A DNA stretch of 64,000 bases from Owenia fusiformis (Eukaryota; Annelida; Polychaeta; Sabellida; Oweniidae). Numbering within the stretch: position 1 is the first letter of the stretch; the number at the start of each line of letters is the position of its first letter. Below, one piece after another: positions 22,682 through 34,535 of this stretch. The stretch is taken from NCBI GenBank assembly GCA_903813345.2, contig CAIIXF020000002.1, positions 14,404,150 through 14,468,149 on the forward strand, given 5' to 3'. A model generated the notes under the pieces. That model saw only the letters and a list, made by a program, of their open reading frames with translations. It was not told the DNA's origin and ran no database searches. Position numbers and translations under genes: made by a program.

Positions 22682-23813
22682 CCAGACTTGCCAACCTCCT
22701 GTTTTTTAAGGGAACCTGTAAATTTTTTGCTTTTCCGTAAAAAACTCCCATACCGTTTTCTCCCATGGTTCACTATCGATACTTTTATAAATAACTTAAA
22801 AGTACTTCATTCCCATGATTCAAATTGCTTTTCTGCGATCAGTTCGGTATAAGTTTGCACACCAAATGTCCACAAACGGGGGCCAGTTCATATTCTGTCA
22901 TACTTCTGTCGGGAGAATACATTTTGTTTTTATATGGCGCTAAACAAAATATTCCCGCAATATAAGGCGCATTATGGGTAGGGACTGCTGTAAAATAATG
23001 AATGTAATTGACATCTATCTTAGATTATAAGTTCTAATTAATTTATTAACTGCACATGCGTCATTATAATTTCAACCAATTAAATCGCTGGATTTAATGC
23101 TCATGCGCGAAAAACCGAACCTGAAAATAGAACCTCACACAGATTGAAAAAGTAGAAGCAAAGTAAAAACTCCAGTTTTTTCATAAATCTACTGTAAAAA
23201 CTCCCATTTTTTCAAAATCTACTGTAAAAACTCCAGTTTTTTCAGAAATCTACCGTAAAAACTCACGTTTTTTTTCAAAATCTACCGTAAAAACACCTGT
23301 TTTTTCAGAAACCTACCGTAAAAACTCCTGTTCTTTCAAAATCTACCGTAAAAACTCCCATTTTTTTAAAATCTAAAGTAAAAACTCTCATTTTTTTCAG
23401 AAATCTACCGCAAAAACTCCCGTTTTTTCAAAACCTACCTATAAAACTCCTATTTTTCAGAACCTACTGCAAAAACTCCAGTTTTTTCAAAACCTACCTA
23501 TAAAACTCCCATTTTTTCAGAACCTACCGCAAAAACTCCCATTTTTTCTGAAATAAAAAAGTCACGTTTTTTAAAATATACCGCGAAACATACCTTTTTT
23601 AAAAAATCTCCCGTAAAAACTCCCCTTTTTTCAAAATTTACCGCAAAAACTCCAGTTTTTTTAAATCTCCCATAAAAACTACCGTTTTTTTCCACAAATA
23701 TCAAGTAAAAACTCCCGGAAAAACTACTGGATTTTGAAAAAAACTCCCGTAAAAGTACCGCAATTTTTTTTTAAATCTCCCGAACATTTTTCATTTTAGG
23801 TTGGCAAGTCTGG
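22682..23813. mobile_element. inverted-repeat element with CCAGACTTGCCAACCT ends
   Basis: The perfect 16-bp inverted ends ccagacttgccaacct (22682-22697) and its complement (23798-23813) enclose 1.13 kb. From about 23150 to 23790 the interior is a degenerate tandem array of roughly 28-34 bp units (ccgtaaaaactcccgttttt). The ends and the 'taccgtaaaa' words relate it to the elements at 28355 and 55390. No protein. Confidence 0.75.
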
Positions 23814-25419
23814 TTTCATCAAAATCAAATATCAAAAAATGGCCTTATAATACACCTTACATACCCCTGGGAATTCTGATGTCCGATATAAATTCATCGG
23901 AAATCAGGGATATTTTACGAAGAAATCAAAGCGAAACACACAAGCTTGCAGAAGTTTACAGACACAATTTTGCAATGAAGACCACATCCCAGTTTGCAAA
24001 TATCTTTTGGGAATTTACGGGTGCACAGAATCTCATGGCAAAAATGATCAACTGATATGAAGTATTCTCGGACGATCATATTATTAGCTTGCTGTTCTAT
24101 GTAATCTATTTACTCCCAAGGAATAATATACAAACCCAAGCACCAGTATAAATGCATCGGGTTTTACATAAGACCTGACCGCCGACCAACAACCAGTCAA
24201 TCTCCACATTTGGGTTGGCTGTGTTCTACCATAACAAAAATAATGACACATGGATATGCTGAAGTGAGGATTTCCCATGTTAAAAATAAGAGAATTTTCA
24301 AGTGGTCATACATCAGTGGATGACAGTATACAAAATGTAAAATATACAAATTTTAAGGGATATGTATCAAGACAATATTTGAGACAATATGGCTTTCAAA
24401 ACATCATGGTTTGGATATGGTGATAGAAAATTCGCCTGTCATTTATTTTGTTCCAAACTGTATTCAAACATTCTGAAGAATTGTCAACCCTCAGGGGCTA
24501 TTCAGCCATTTTTTCTCTCGTTTTACAGACATGAGACGCTTTTTAATCAATGTATATAGAAAATATAGTATCCAAGGATTCTTCTGATATGCAACTTAAG
24601 TAGTGCCAAATTGTGTCAAATGTGCTTTGAACATGTCAGATGAGAATTAAGACAACGATTTGGCATATAAGGTCACGTGACCAACTTACGTGACCAACTT
24701 ACGTGACCAACTCTTTATAGACAGGCATCCGCTGCCGTTTATTTCTTAATATTCTCCTAAAGTTTGGTTTCCGTAACTTAAATAGTTTTACCGTAGTTTA
24801 CATTTGATGATGTTGGAAATGTAACTGCCATTTCCTGCTCATGTGATTACATGTGCTTGTGAATAATCACATGAACATATCCTGCTATTTGATTGGACAT
24901 CCTGAAGACTGCATGTTCATAATTCTGTTTACGTAGTCCATCTGGCGGGACTCCGACTTTAACGATACCAGTCAACAAAAAATTGTTAAATGAGGCTAAT
25001 GGGATACTATGAGACTCTGGTATTTTTGTCCCCCACTTCATCATAGCCTTTCCCAATGGCCATGATGATATCATGGCCATTACGCATACCTATATTTATA
25101 ATGACGCAGCAGCAAACTGCGATAAACTATGCACCTACCCTATCTTTTGAATGCTCCGAAATCACTCTGCTACGTTTTTAGTGAAGTAATTTGGTATTTC
25201 ATGAGTAATTAGGAGATTTTTGTCAAAAATTTGGAACTAATTTTGAAAATTAAAATCCTCTTTATGCACATGCGTGGGATGCGCGTGTCAAACTTATCGC
25301 ATGTTCAACTAATCGAAATCATTATTTCAATACTAGTTTAATAACTTAAACGGACAATTACTTGAATATATATAAATTATATGAATATATATGAATATAT
25401 GAAAAGAATATGATATCTC
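23814..25419. other. no gene; duplicated 130-bp segment and a 13-bp tandem repeat
   Basis: About 24250-24390 (gctgaagtgaggatttccca, then ttttaagggatatgtatc) is repeated in the same orientation at 26459-26595. At 24675-24713 the unit acgtgaccaactt occurs three times. No supported exon. Confidence 0.6.
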
Positions 25420-25423
25420 TTAA

Positions 25424-25763
25424 GGTACAGCTGGAAAGTAACATTTTGGTAAAAAATTGCTATACCAGCACATGTTATTTTCTGGTACAAAATAAAGTAT
25501 GAAGACATGTGTCAATTGCCTTGCTTTTTTCAGGAAAGTATCATTACACTGTCTTCTTTAAGAATACAGGGCTGTCAACTTGGGACCACCTAATATGAGT
25601 GACTTACAAATGTTGGACACCGAAGTCCAAATCTGAACACTTTTGTCCAAATTTTGAACACCTTTGGCCAACTTTTAAACACCTTTGGCCAAAGTTTGAG
25701 CACCTTTGCTAAACTTTTATAACCTCAAATTTTTCGCGCTCGATACGCTCGCGATGTCGTCAA

Positions 25764-25805
<42 letters not shown>

Positions 25806-26348
25806 AGGCACGAACATTTCCAATGAACATGCGTGACATATACGGGATTCGCGTGACAAATCCTAACAAATTGCGTTCGTTTTTTTCCGACGTTCGTATT
25901 TTTACCGTATCATAAACATATTTTGAAAAAAATTTTACAGAAACATATTTGCGTGACAATTACCAGGTAAAATGCGTATTTGCGTGACATTTTGTGTCAC
26001 GCAAATAAAACTGGCGTGACTTCAAATTCTTCAGCAAATGCGTGACAAATACGCAAATTGCGGGACAGTTGACAGGCCTGAAGAATATCTAGTAGGAAAT
26101 CAATGGGAACTCCAGGAAATTCTGATATTTCACAATTTCTTTTTTTCCAAATTTTCTTTCAAAGTTTCCAGACAACACAGGAGCTACCATTGACCTGTTT
26201 CCAGGTTTACTAAAAGTAGACAGTGTAATGATACTTTCCTGAAAAAAGCAAGGAAAAACACACATGCCTTCATACTTAATTTTGTACCAGAAAATAACAT
26301 GTGCAGGTATAGCAATTTTTTACCAAAATGTTACTTTCCAGCTGAACC
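25424..26348. mobile_element. TTAA-flanked inverted-repeat element, interrupted
   Basis: TTAA at 25420-25423 and 26349-26352 bounds an element whose ends are inverted repeats of about 140 bp (left ggtacagctggaaagtaaca). TTAA targets are typical of piggyBac and Kolobok-type elements. The copy-3 element 25567-26080 is inserted inside, so the original was about 410 bp. A related copy is at 40546-40943. Confidence 0.8.
25567..26080 (-). mobile_element. 'CAGGCCTGTCAACTG' element, copy 3, with a poly-G tract
   Basis: Complete copy flanked by the 7-bp duplication AAGAATA (25560-25566 and 26081-26087). It differs from copy 2 by a roughly 150-bp additional middle that includes an uninterrupted run of 40 G (25765-25804). 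Nested in the TTAA element above. Confidence 0.82.
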
Positions 26349-26352
26349 TTAA

Positions 26353-26424
26353 AGAGGTTAACTCAATAACGGCCCCAAGAAAATTCCTAATAGTAAAGAA
26401 CGCCGTTATTGAGTTTAACGACGT
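26353..26424. repeat. 17-bp imperfect inverted repeat
   Basis: gttaactcaataacggc at 26357-26373 pairs with 26402-26419 with one extra base, a hairpin with a roughly 28-nt loop immediately beside the TTAA element's right end. Confidence 0.7.
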
Positions 26425-27162
26425 TGAACTAGATATACAGTTGGGGACATAAATAAATGACAGGTGGATTTGCTGAAGTGAGGATTTCCCATGTTAAAAA
26501 TAAGAGAATTTACAAGAGGCCATAAATCAGTGGATGAGATTATACAAAATGTAAAATATACAAATTTTAAGGGATATGTATCTAGACAATATTGGAAATT
26601 ATGGGCTTTCAGACAAAGTCAGCACTATCAATGGTATACTCTACCTTTAGATATAATCCTAAAAGTTCAAAAGCTTTTTGCCATTTTGTTTCACAACTGC
26701 GGTATGGTATAACTCCACTTTTTTTTTTTTTTTTAACTTTATACCAGCATGTATTTATTAAAAGTTTGTGATTATTATACAATTCTCTCTTTGTATTGCA
26801 TTCCTTTTTTTATATTTAAAATTTTTTTTTATTTCAGATAATTCAAAAAAGATTACATGAATTTTAAAATTTGTTTACATAAGTTACCTGTTGCATTACA
26901 TGATAATATTTCTCTTGGAGAGCTCTAATTTAAAATTATAGTACAAGACTCCACCATTGTTTTGCCGTTTCACTACTTGCCACAATCAGCCTCACTGCCA
27001 GCATATCAAACCAGGCCCATTTTCCATCAAACCTGGCCCAACTACTATCAGGTGGATGTCCTTCAAAAATCAAGTTGGCATGGTTACCAAAGCCTAATAG
27101 TTGCCATGGCAACCGTAGAAATGGGGTAAAAAATGGGAGCAAAAAAGCACCCAAACCCACCA
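26425..27162. other. no gene; includes one arm of an inverted repeat
   Basis: 27098-27162 is the reverse complement of 28295-28352 (ggttgccatggcaac, then cccattttttacccc). The second copy of the 130-bp direct repeat lies at 26459-26595. Confidence 0.55.
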
Positions 27163-27950
27163 TTTTTTTATTAAAAAACTATATTTCAAATCAAAAACAT
27201 ATATACAGTACAATTAATACATTTACATATAAAGGTTACATGTTGTAAAATGATTTTTCCCTATTATCTATCATTTTCAAAGTTTCCTGCTCATTCAGCA
27301 GATCACATTTAAACATATGGATAGCTTTTTTTATAATCACACTTTTAAAATATTTTTCTTGTGCGAAATTTTCAATACCAAGTTTTTGTTTATCACTGAG
27401 ACAATTACAATCACAGGTGTTCCAAATATTTAAAACTTCTTTACACTTCACAAAATACATGAAATAGTGCATGTCATCATCAATTTCATTATCACAATAT
27501 TTACATTTATCTGAATCTTGTATTTTACACTGTTTTAGATATTTGCCACTTGGATAAATTTTATGGATAATCTTCCATTGGAAAATTTTGAGCTTATTAT
27601 CTTTTGTACAATTAAAAAGTGTGTTCCACACATCCTTACTTATCAATGTATTATCATATTTAATATCACATTTTCTTGCCAAGACTAACTCTGATCGTAT
27701 ATACTTTGAATCTGATTTACATAATTCTCTATTTACAAATCTCAAGTTGTTATTATTCTCTTCATCTCCATACTTTGTAATTAACTCTTGTTTAACACAT
27801 GCTTTTAAAATATTATACTGCAGCATGGTTTGTCAATTGCGCTGTACTTTTTGAACTATGAAATTATATGAACATAACATTCCATCTTTAACAATATCAT
27901 TTATATAAATTACATCATTTTCAATCCAATGTTTAAAAAATAATGGTCCC
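27163..27950 (-). mobile_element. 5'-truncated LINE (Tx1/L1-like)
   Basis: Minus-strand fragment. After the stop at about 27238 there is a short 3' region ending in AATAAA (27172-27167) and an A-run. The coding part resembles the 4.2-5.7 kb LINE (GPLFFKHWIENDVIYINDIV against its PIFFESWIKSGIIYIKDL), so both belong to one clade. The 5' end fades at about 27950. Target duplication unclear. Confidence 0.8.
27236..27948 (-). pseudogene. LINE ORF2 C-terminal remnant
   Basis: The frame runs from about 27948 through an in-frame TGA (27835-27833) to the stop at 27236. Residues KIFQWKIIHKIYPSGKYL, then CKYC and MHYFMYFVKC and NIW, form the terminal zinc-knuckle region. No reverse transcriptase core. 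Confidence 0.82.
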
Positions 27951-28354
27951 AAACCATGGTGGGTCACGTGCATTATCTCATGGAAATGGGCATACCAGTG
28001 CAAAGATCTTTGTTCCGTGATAAAGGAAAGCTATCTAACATTGTCTGAAGAGCATTCTAATTCTACTTTTAACATGGCGACCTGGACAACATATAGCCAT
28101 TTGGGCGATAATAGGTGATTCTAAAGTGAAAATGAGTGCTTTTTTCGTAGCTTTACTTTGACCAAGGCTTGCAAAAAATTGAAGTGATAAACCTTCCCCC
28201 AATTTTTGATATTTTTGTTGTCTAGAAGTGTTCTAGATGATATCAAAGTTTAAGAAAATTTGTATGTCTCGAAATATTTTGAAAATAAGTGCCATTATGG
28301 CGGGTCTGGGTGTTTTTTGCTCTCATTTTTACCCATTTCCACGGTTGCCATGGT

Positions 28355-28840
28355 AACTCATACCTGCCAACCTACCATATTTTTACCGGCATCTACCATA
28401 AAATATTCGTTTTTCGGTAAATAAACACAAATACCGTAAAAATTACTGTTTTTTCCTGTAAAAACGACCGGAAAAAATCTACTGTAATTTTACCAAAATC
28501 TACCGTAAAATATTTTATTATAATTCGATTTTTTCTATAAGAACAGCCTAAAAATATACCGTAAATATTTGAAAACTACAATATTTCTGCTGGAATTTAA
28601 AGTATTCTTGTTCAAACTACCGTAAAATCTACCGTAATTATCATGAAATTCTGAAAAATTGAATTCTTCTCGTATTGCCCTTGTAAAATTCCATTACCAA
28701 CCCAAAAATAAATAGGTGCCGGCAGGTCTTTGATGGTGGTTATTGCGTACTTAGTAAGTAACTAAGTAAGCTGGCGTGTAATCAGTCAACACACTGGGGA
28801 ATATCACGATGCAAAAACAGTGTTCAACTGTGTATCACAG
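28355..28840. mobile_element. MITE with ACCTGCCAACCTACCAT ends, copy 1
   Basis: Starts tacctgccaacctaccat and contains many 'taccgtaaaat' words; a mirrored end gtgccggcaggtc lies at about 28735. The flank to 28840 (tacttagtaagtaactaagt) is also shared with the inverted copy at 55390-55880, so the repeat unit is about 480 bp. No protein. Confidence 0.72.
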
Positions 28841-29410
28841 GAAGAGTAATCATGATTAATTTGTAAAATGCTACATTGTAGCAATGGTATGAGTATGATG
28901 TCACAATACACTGGGGCCTAACTGGCGTAAAGGGGAGAAAAAGGGCAGATTTTCCACATGGGGACCACATTTGACTCAAAATATTTGCATTTAGCAACAT
29001 ACATTTCAGTACATTCTGTGTAATACTTGAAAGGCATTGCTATAATGATTTACAAAATGAGATAATCTCGGGGATTTTGCATCTAAATTTTTTGCATGAG
29101 ATGTCTGAAGTTGATGACCCAATTTTAGGTCATTTTGGCCAGTTTTTAGAGACTCAGCCCTCACCTATTTCCCCAAATATGACTAGATTTTGTAGAAAAT
29201 GTGTTAAAAGTTTGAAAATCCAGCTGTTTTGAGCATGAAATAACTCAATTGTTTGAAAAAAATGCTGAATGAGCATAAATTATCATGGTAAAATTTTTCC
29301 ATTTTTGGATATTAAGGTGTTACTACAGTAAATACCACTTCCGGGTAGGACAGTGTTTTTTAATACTTAAAAACGAAGCCATGCCAACTTCAATGGTGTG
29401 CATAGTAGGT
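28841..29410. other. no gene seen
   Basis: AT-rich; an outer inverted pair 'aaggtgttactacagtaaat' (29323) and its near complement at about 30522-30543 surrounds the next element. Confidence 0.5.
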
Positions 29411-29414
29411 TTAA

Positions 29415-30169
29415 GGTGCCATGGAAGTTAACAGGAAATGACGAAACAGGAAGTGAAATTTTTTTTGCATTTTTAGACATTTTTTGAACAAAGATAACAG
29501 AGTTCTGGTTTGACCTCCAGTCAATTTAACTATTTCCACATATCATTTACATGACCAGGATCACAATGTGCATGGTCAGAATGACCCTAAACATGATGAA
29601 ATAACCTTTTTAGCCCTTTGAAAGTGTGACTGAAAAAAAGCTAAAAGTACGAGCTAGGGAAGGTCACTGAACAGAATCTTTTGAATTTTTCAGAAAACGT
29701 GCCCAATATAATGCTCTAACTGATACAATCTTTGAAATTTTAGAAAATTTTCTTAAACAAAAATGGCGGTCATAAAAAGGAAAATAGATTGCTTTTCAAA
29801 TCAGTTTTTTTCAATTTTTTTCTTTTTCTATGAATGATATCAAATTTTCAAAGATTGTATCATTAGAGCAATACATTGGACACATTTACTGGAAAAATCA
29901 CAAGATTCTGTTCATTGACCTTTCCTGAGCACCTACTTTTAGCTATTTTTCAGTCACATTTTCATAGGGCGGAAAAGGTTACTTCATCATGTTTAGGGTC
30001 ATTCTGACCATGAACATTGTGATCCTGGACCTGTAAATGGTATTTGGAACTAGTTGAATTGACTGGAGGTCAAAACAGAACTCTGTTATCTTTGTTCAAA
30101 AAATGTCTAAAAATACAAAAAAAATTGTCAATTCCTGTTTTGTCATTTCCTGTTAACTTCCATGGCACC
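29415..30169. mobile_element. TTAA-flanked giant hairpin element
   Basis: TTAA at 29411-29414 and 30170-30173 bounds 755 bp that are almost entirely two inverted arms of about 350 bp (left start ggtgccatggaagttaacag) around a short centre near 29780. A transcript would fold into one long duplex. Termini and target suggest a non-autonomous piggyBac/Kolobok-type element. Confidence 0.85.
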
Positions 30170-30173
30170 TTAA

Positions 30174-31772
30174 GTATATGCATTGTGGCCATTTGAGGTA
30201 TGTATGTAAAGCTGAGGCCAATTACTTTCTAAATGTGCCATTTTAGAAAGAAATCGCCAAAATATAGTGCCATAAACTGGAACTACTTTATTCATTAATT
30301 TTCATCGGTGAAGCAGGGATTTTACCTAAAAATGAGTCCCTATGTTGGCGTAGTGATATTTAAAACTCGAGACGCAAACCCTATGTTAAATGTATGGTCA
30401 AGATGAAGGTTATGTATAGGGGAACGCAGAAATATAGTTATTGTATGGGCTAATTCGTTCGAAAATGGCGATATGTATCCCAAACTTGAATTTTGTGATT
30501 TTTTCAATATTTTTCAATGATTTACCGTAGTGACACCTAAATGGAAATATAAACACTTCCGGTAAATATTCGGTTCAAGTGCGAATTTGGACAAACTTTT
30601 GCAAGTTTGACCAGGAAATCACCTTTCATTTGGTATGTTAGTAACGTTTTTGATCGTATTGGGTATGTAAGAATCATATACATGTCGAGTTATTAGCATA
30701 AATGTCACAGTTTGAAGGATAAATGGAAATATAACACTTCCGGGAAATATTGTCACAAAAGCCTTTTGGACTTTTAGTCTTTATATACTATTCCCTATAT
30801 TTTTAGAATATACCATTGATAGTGCTGACTGTGCTTTCAGACCACCATAATTAGGAAATGGTGATCGAAAATCGACCTGTCATTTATTTTTGTCCCCAAC
30901 TAGAGAGAAGCTATAGTATTTCGAAGGATATAACTAGACGTACCACTAGAGTCTTCTGTTCCACCACCAGATAACCGTATGACAGTTAGTGTTTTTGCTG
31001 CAATGATATTATGAACACGAAAAGATCAGTTTTCTTTACTTTTCAGCTTGTTTTCCAGCTATCAACCACTGGATTGTATATTCATGACACGCCACGAATT
31101 TGTGTTTCGTTAAAACTACGAACGTTCGCATAATTCAATTTGTTCCAATGAGGTTTGGATAGATGTTTAATTTCATTCCGAACATATGATGCCAAGAACA
31201 AAATAAGTGTCTAATGTGTTTTCCAAATCAATAAATAGAAAAGTTTATTTTTTTTTCAAATCATATTGTTACCGTAAAATTTTCAGATTTTTTTGATGAC
31301 TGGTTTAAGAATGTGTTCAAAAAGTTCACCAAATCGATACCAATCCTTTGCAGAATAATTCTTTTTTTGTAGGTGGGTGAGATCAGCCAACTTGCCGCGA
31401 GTCCACCAATGTTATGAGTTATTTTTACATATAATGCATGTTAATGCTAAACATTAGAAAAAATACAACTTTTCCAGAGCAAGAAACAAGATCAATTATT
31501 AATCTGTGATCAGGTATTTGTCCATTCTAATCTGGTTTTTATTGCATTCGCCTCTGATTTCTGAATTTACAGATCTGATATTTATTGACGATGAACTCGT
31601 AGTAGGTAGTAGTAGGAAACGTAGTAGGAAACGTGAATATGTGGAAATTGATATGTGTATGATCCTGCCACCCCTGCAAAATAATGGACTTGCCCACTTG
31701 GTCTCTTGGATCCATTTTTGTCACAGTAAAATATATATAACCACATAAAATAGATTCATCATTAAGCCTATA
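30174..31772. other. no gene; includes a rearranged dispersed repeat
   Basis: 31506-31745 shares pieces with 12541-12606 (reverse) and 14845-14915 (forward), for example ttggtctcttggatcca. The rest shows nothing I can support. Confidence 0.5.
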
Positions 31773-31802
31773 CAGGGTGGGCCAAAAGAAACGACACTTT
31801 TT
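31773..31802 (+). mobile_element. solitary Tc1/mariner-type end
   Basis: tacagggtgggccaaaagaa has the form of the cagggtg... ends of the mariner-type elements in this window, but no mirrored partner was found within 2 kb. Confidence 0.4.
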
Positions 31803-32798
31803 TGTCAAGACATTATGACTTTTTTATTTTCCATACCTATATACCCACGTTTTGCAGCTATATAGTGCCAAGGGTCCTTAATAATAATGTAATGAAACAA
31901 GTCCTTCACTGACTTGGATTATACACAGCGAACTCGTTTTTCCACGTATACTTAGGGATACGACTAATATATGGTTCGGGTACTCACAAATACGGCTGAA
32001 TATTCAACCATTTTCCGGATATTTAGGAATATATACTTTCTGAATATTTTCGGGATATTTATTAATACGGTCGGGATTTTTTGCAAATACAGATATTTTC
32101 GTTCACATTACCTCACAAACTAAACACGAAAAGAGGCATTTAATTATGTACAGTTCATTATTTTATTAATGCAAATGAGATGTACAATACATGTAAGATT
32201 AATCTGATCATAAGGACGTATAACCATGAACTTGGGATGTTGTTCTACTTTGACCTTCCTCGTTTTAGGTTACTTCGGTCCAAAGCCTTCTCTATATTCC
32301 GGCTTTGAGGAGGAAGATTGAGCTGCCTTAGTATTATAAATATTGTAAATCATTGTGTCACACGCACAGTAAATATGGCATAATAATATGAAATATACCT
32401 TTATGTATAGATTTGAAGAACATCAGCTCACATCCCAGTCTGAATCTATTGTTATATTTGATTTCTTTAAGCGAGAATAATTTCAAATGTTATTCACGTC
32501 CAGAACCGGAAGCCATTTTTAGCTGCAGCGAGAAAATTTCACCTTGTGCCAAACTCCGAAATGAAATTTTGAAATATCTAAATCCAGACAAGCAACGCTT
32601 CATCCTAAATATGATAAATATTCTTAAAAATATTTATAAAATTTATTAAAAATGAGTTCTAGGTGCGTGTAGGTGCGTGTAGCACAGTACATACGAAATC
32701 AATGAAGTTTCGTCTAGCTGTAAGCTAGAGACTCGAGTAAGTTTTAGGTACTGCTGTGGCTGCCATATTATTGTGTGATCAATGTGTGTGGTTATTCT
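31803..32798. other. no gene seen
   Basis: AT-rich. Local 'ggatattt' words at 32030-32100. No exon can be supported. Confidence 0.5.
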
Positions 32799-33103
32799 CA
32801 CTGTTCCACAACTGGATGACTCTAACTGCAGTTAGCTTCATTCAAGATGGTGGACAAAATTCGTTCGTTTTCGATAAATCTCCAATTACAGCCAAACCAA
32901 GCTGAATCTTGATCCCAAAAGTTTCGCCATGCAAACTAATAAAGATATAATTGTAAACAACCACAAATAAAGGCTCAAGCACCCGCGATATTAGAGAAAT
33001 TGAAAGAAAACGTCTTCACTTAGAATGACTCTAACTGAGGTTGATAATGAAGCTAACTCCAACACAGATTTCACCATTGATGACTCTAACTGAATGGAGA
33101 TTT
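32799..33103 (+). repeat. 300-bp repeat with 'gactctaactgcagttagct', copy 1
   Basis: Matches 38345-38660 in inverse orientation over about 290 bp (shared words tttcgataaatctccaatta and gcacccgcgatattagagaa). It is interrupted at its right end by the insertion at 33104. Likely a dispersed non-autonomous element. Confidence 0.78.
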
Positions 33104-33420
33104 CAGGCCTGTCAACTGTCCCGCAATTTGCGTATTTGTCACGCATTTGCTGAAGAATTTGAAGTCACGCCAGTTTTTTTTGCGTGACAGAAAATGTCAC
33201 GCAAATACGCATTTTACCTGGTAATTGTCACGCAAAAATATTTCTGTAGAATTTTTTTCGAAATATGTTTATGATACGGTAAAAATACGAACGTCGGAAA
33301 AAAACCGAACGCAATTTGTTCGGATTTATCACGCGAATCCCACATATGTCACGCATGTTCATTGGAAATTTTCGTACCTTGAAGTCACTCATATTAGGTG
33401 GTCCCAAGTTGACAGCCCTG
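33104..33420 (+). mobile_element. 'CAGGCCTGTCAACTG' element, copy 4
   Basis: Complete 317-bp copy from caggcctgtcaactgtcccg to ttgacagccctg, flanked by the 6-bp duplication AGATTT (33098-33103 and 33421-33426). Inserted in the 32.8-33.1 kb repeat. Confidence 0.85.
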
Positions 33421-33589
33421 AGATTTATAATGGGCTATACAAATTACCAATAAGCAGTTCCGTAACCAGGGGAAGCTGGAGGTTCGGTAGTTTCCCCCTC
33501 CCTGGCCAGAAATTATTTCAAATTCCCGTAGGTTTTCACCACTCTGAGCACTTTTCGCACGATTTTCCAAATAAAACTATCAAAAAGCA

Positions 33590-33609
33590 CCCCCCCCCCC
33601 CCCCCCCCC
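33590..33609. repeat. poly-C tract (20 C)
   Basis: Uninterrupted run of 20 C. Shorter runs are at about 37450, 42257 and 53976. Lengths of such runs are often uncertain in assemblies. Confidence 0.9.
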
Positions 33610-34102
33610 GATTCGAATAGCACCAGAGAATATTATCATTCTAAATTGTAAGCGAATGATGGATAAAAAGGGTTTCTTTTATCGTGAAGCAACAATATTG
33701 TATACAATAATGTAACAACCTGAATATTGAAGACATGCAGTTAAAGGCAATGTTCATTTTTATTTGTTCAGTGCATTATCAAAATAATAAAAGTGTATAC
33801 GGTTTACTAAATTATTGCCTATGACAGAATTCACCTTCTTATTCTCCTTTTTTTAAACTTCGAACACATTTCCTTAATTAATGAGATTATTTGTGAGAGA
33901 CTGTGTTTTGTCATACGCACTGGGCTTTGTCTTGTTATGTAACCACGTGACCACAGATGATGCCTTCCCATGATACTGGTGGTTAATTGTTCTGTGTAAA
34001 TATACTGGCAATGGATCACACAATGGATAATACGAGATAAACAGCTACTTATAAGTTAAGTCACGGATATATCCTAGGATGTAAATCTAACTGGACCACT
34101 AC
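33610..34102. other. no gene seen
   Basis: No supported feature. Confidence 0.45.
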
Positions 34103-34176
34103 ATTGCCCCGAACCGGTCCGTGTTCTCGCTGCAAGCAGATTGCCCCGAACCGGTCCGTCTTCTCGCTGCAAGCAG
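34103..34176. repeat. 37-bp tandem duplication
   Basis: Two copies of 37 bp (attgccccgaaccggtccgt...), differing at one base. Confidence 0.95.
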
Positions 34177-34278
34177 GATGAAATTCTTTGTCACAAAGTT
34201 TGGCATTTTTGATAAAATCAAACGCACGTCATTGAAACTCACAAGATGTAAATAGCATGTCATTTACATCATACCTTG

Positions 34279-34535
34279 ATGGGGAAAAATAGATCTTATA
34301 TGTTAGAAGTACTAAATAAAAGTTATCGTGAAAATGAGACAGTCGTTCTCGAGAGAAAAGAGCATAAATGCGTATTTAGAGAGTTTTGGTTCGTTAAAAA
34401 TCTGTAAAAAATTGGGGTACTTAAAAGCATCGGGAGGAATCATATATTTCAAATTAGACACGAGGAAGTCAATATTGAGCAAGTTATGGCTATTTTAAAT
34501 TCAAATAAAACCGTTAACCCGTACCGGTCCAGCTT
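34279..34535 (+). pseudogene. possible broken exon upstream of the plus-strand gene
   Basis: The frame from ATG at about 34279 runs for some 86 codons with one TAA near 34405 (residues MGKNRSYMLEVLNKSYRE before it and IGRNHIFQIRHEEVNIEQV after it). Amino-acid composition looks coding, but there is no recognised domain and splice borders are unclear. It could be an exon of the gene at 34.5-36.9 kb with an intron around the stop, a retrocopy, or chance. Confidence 0.3.
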
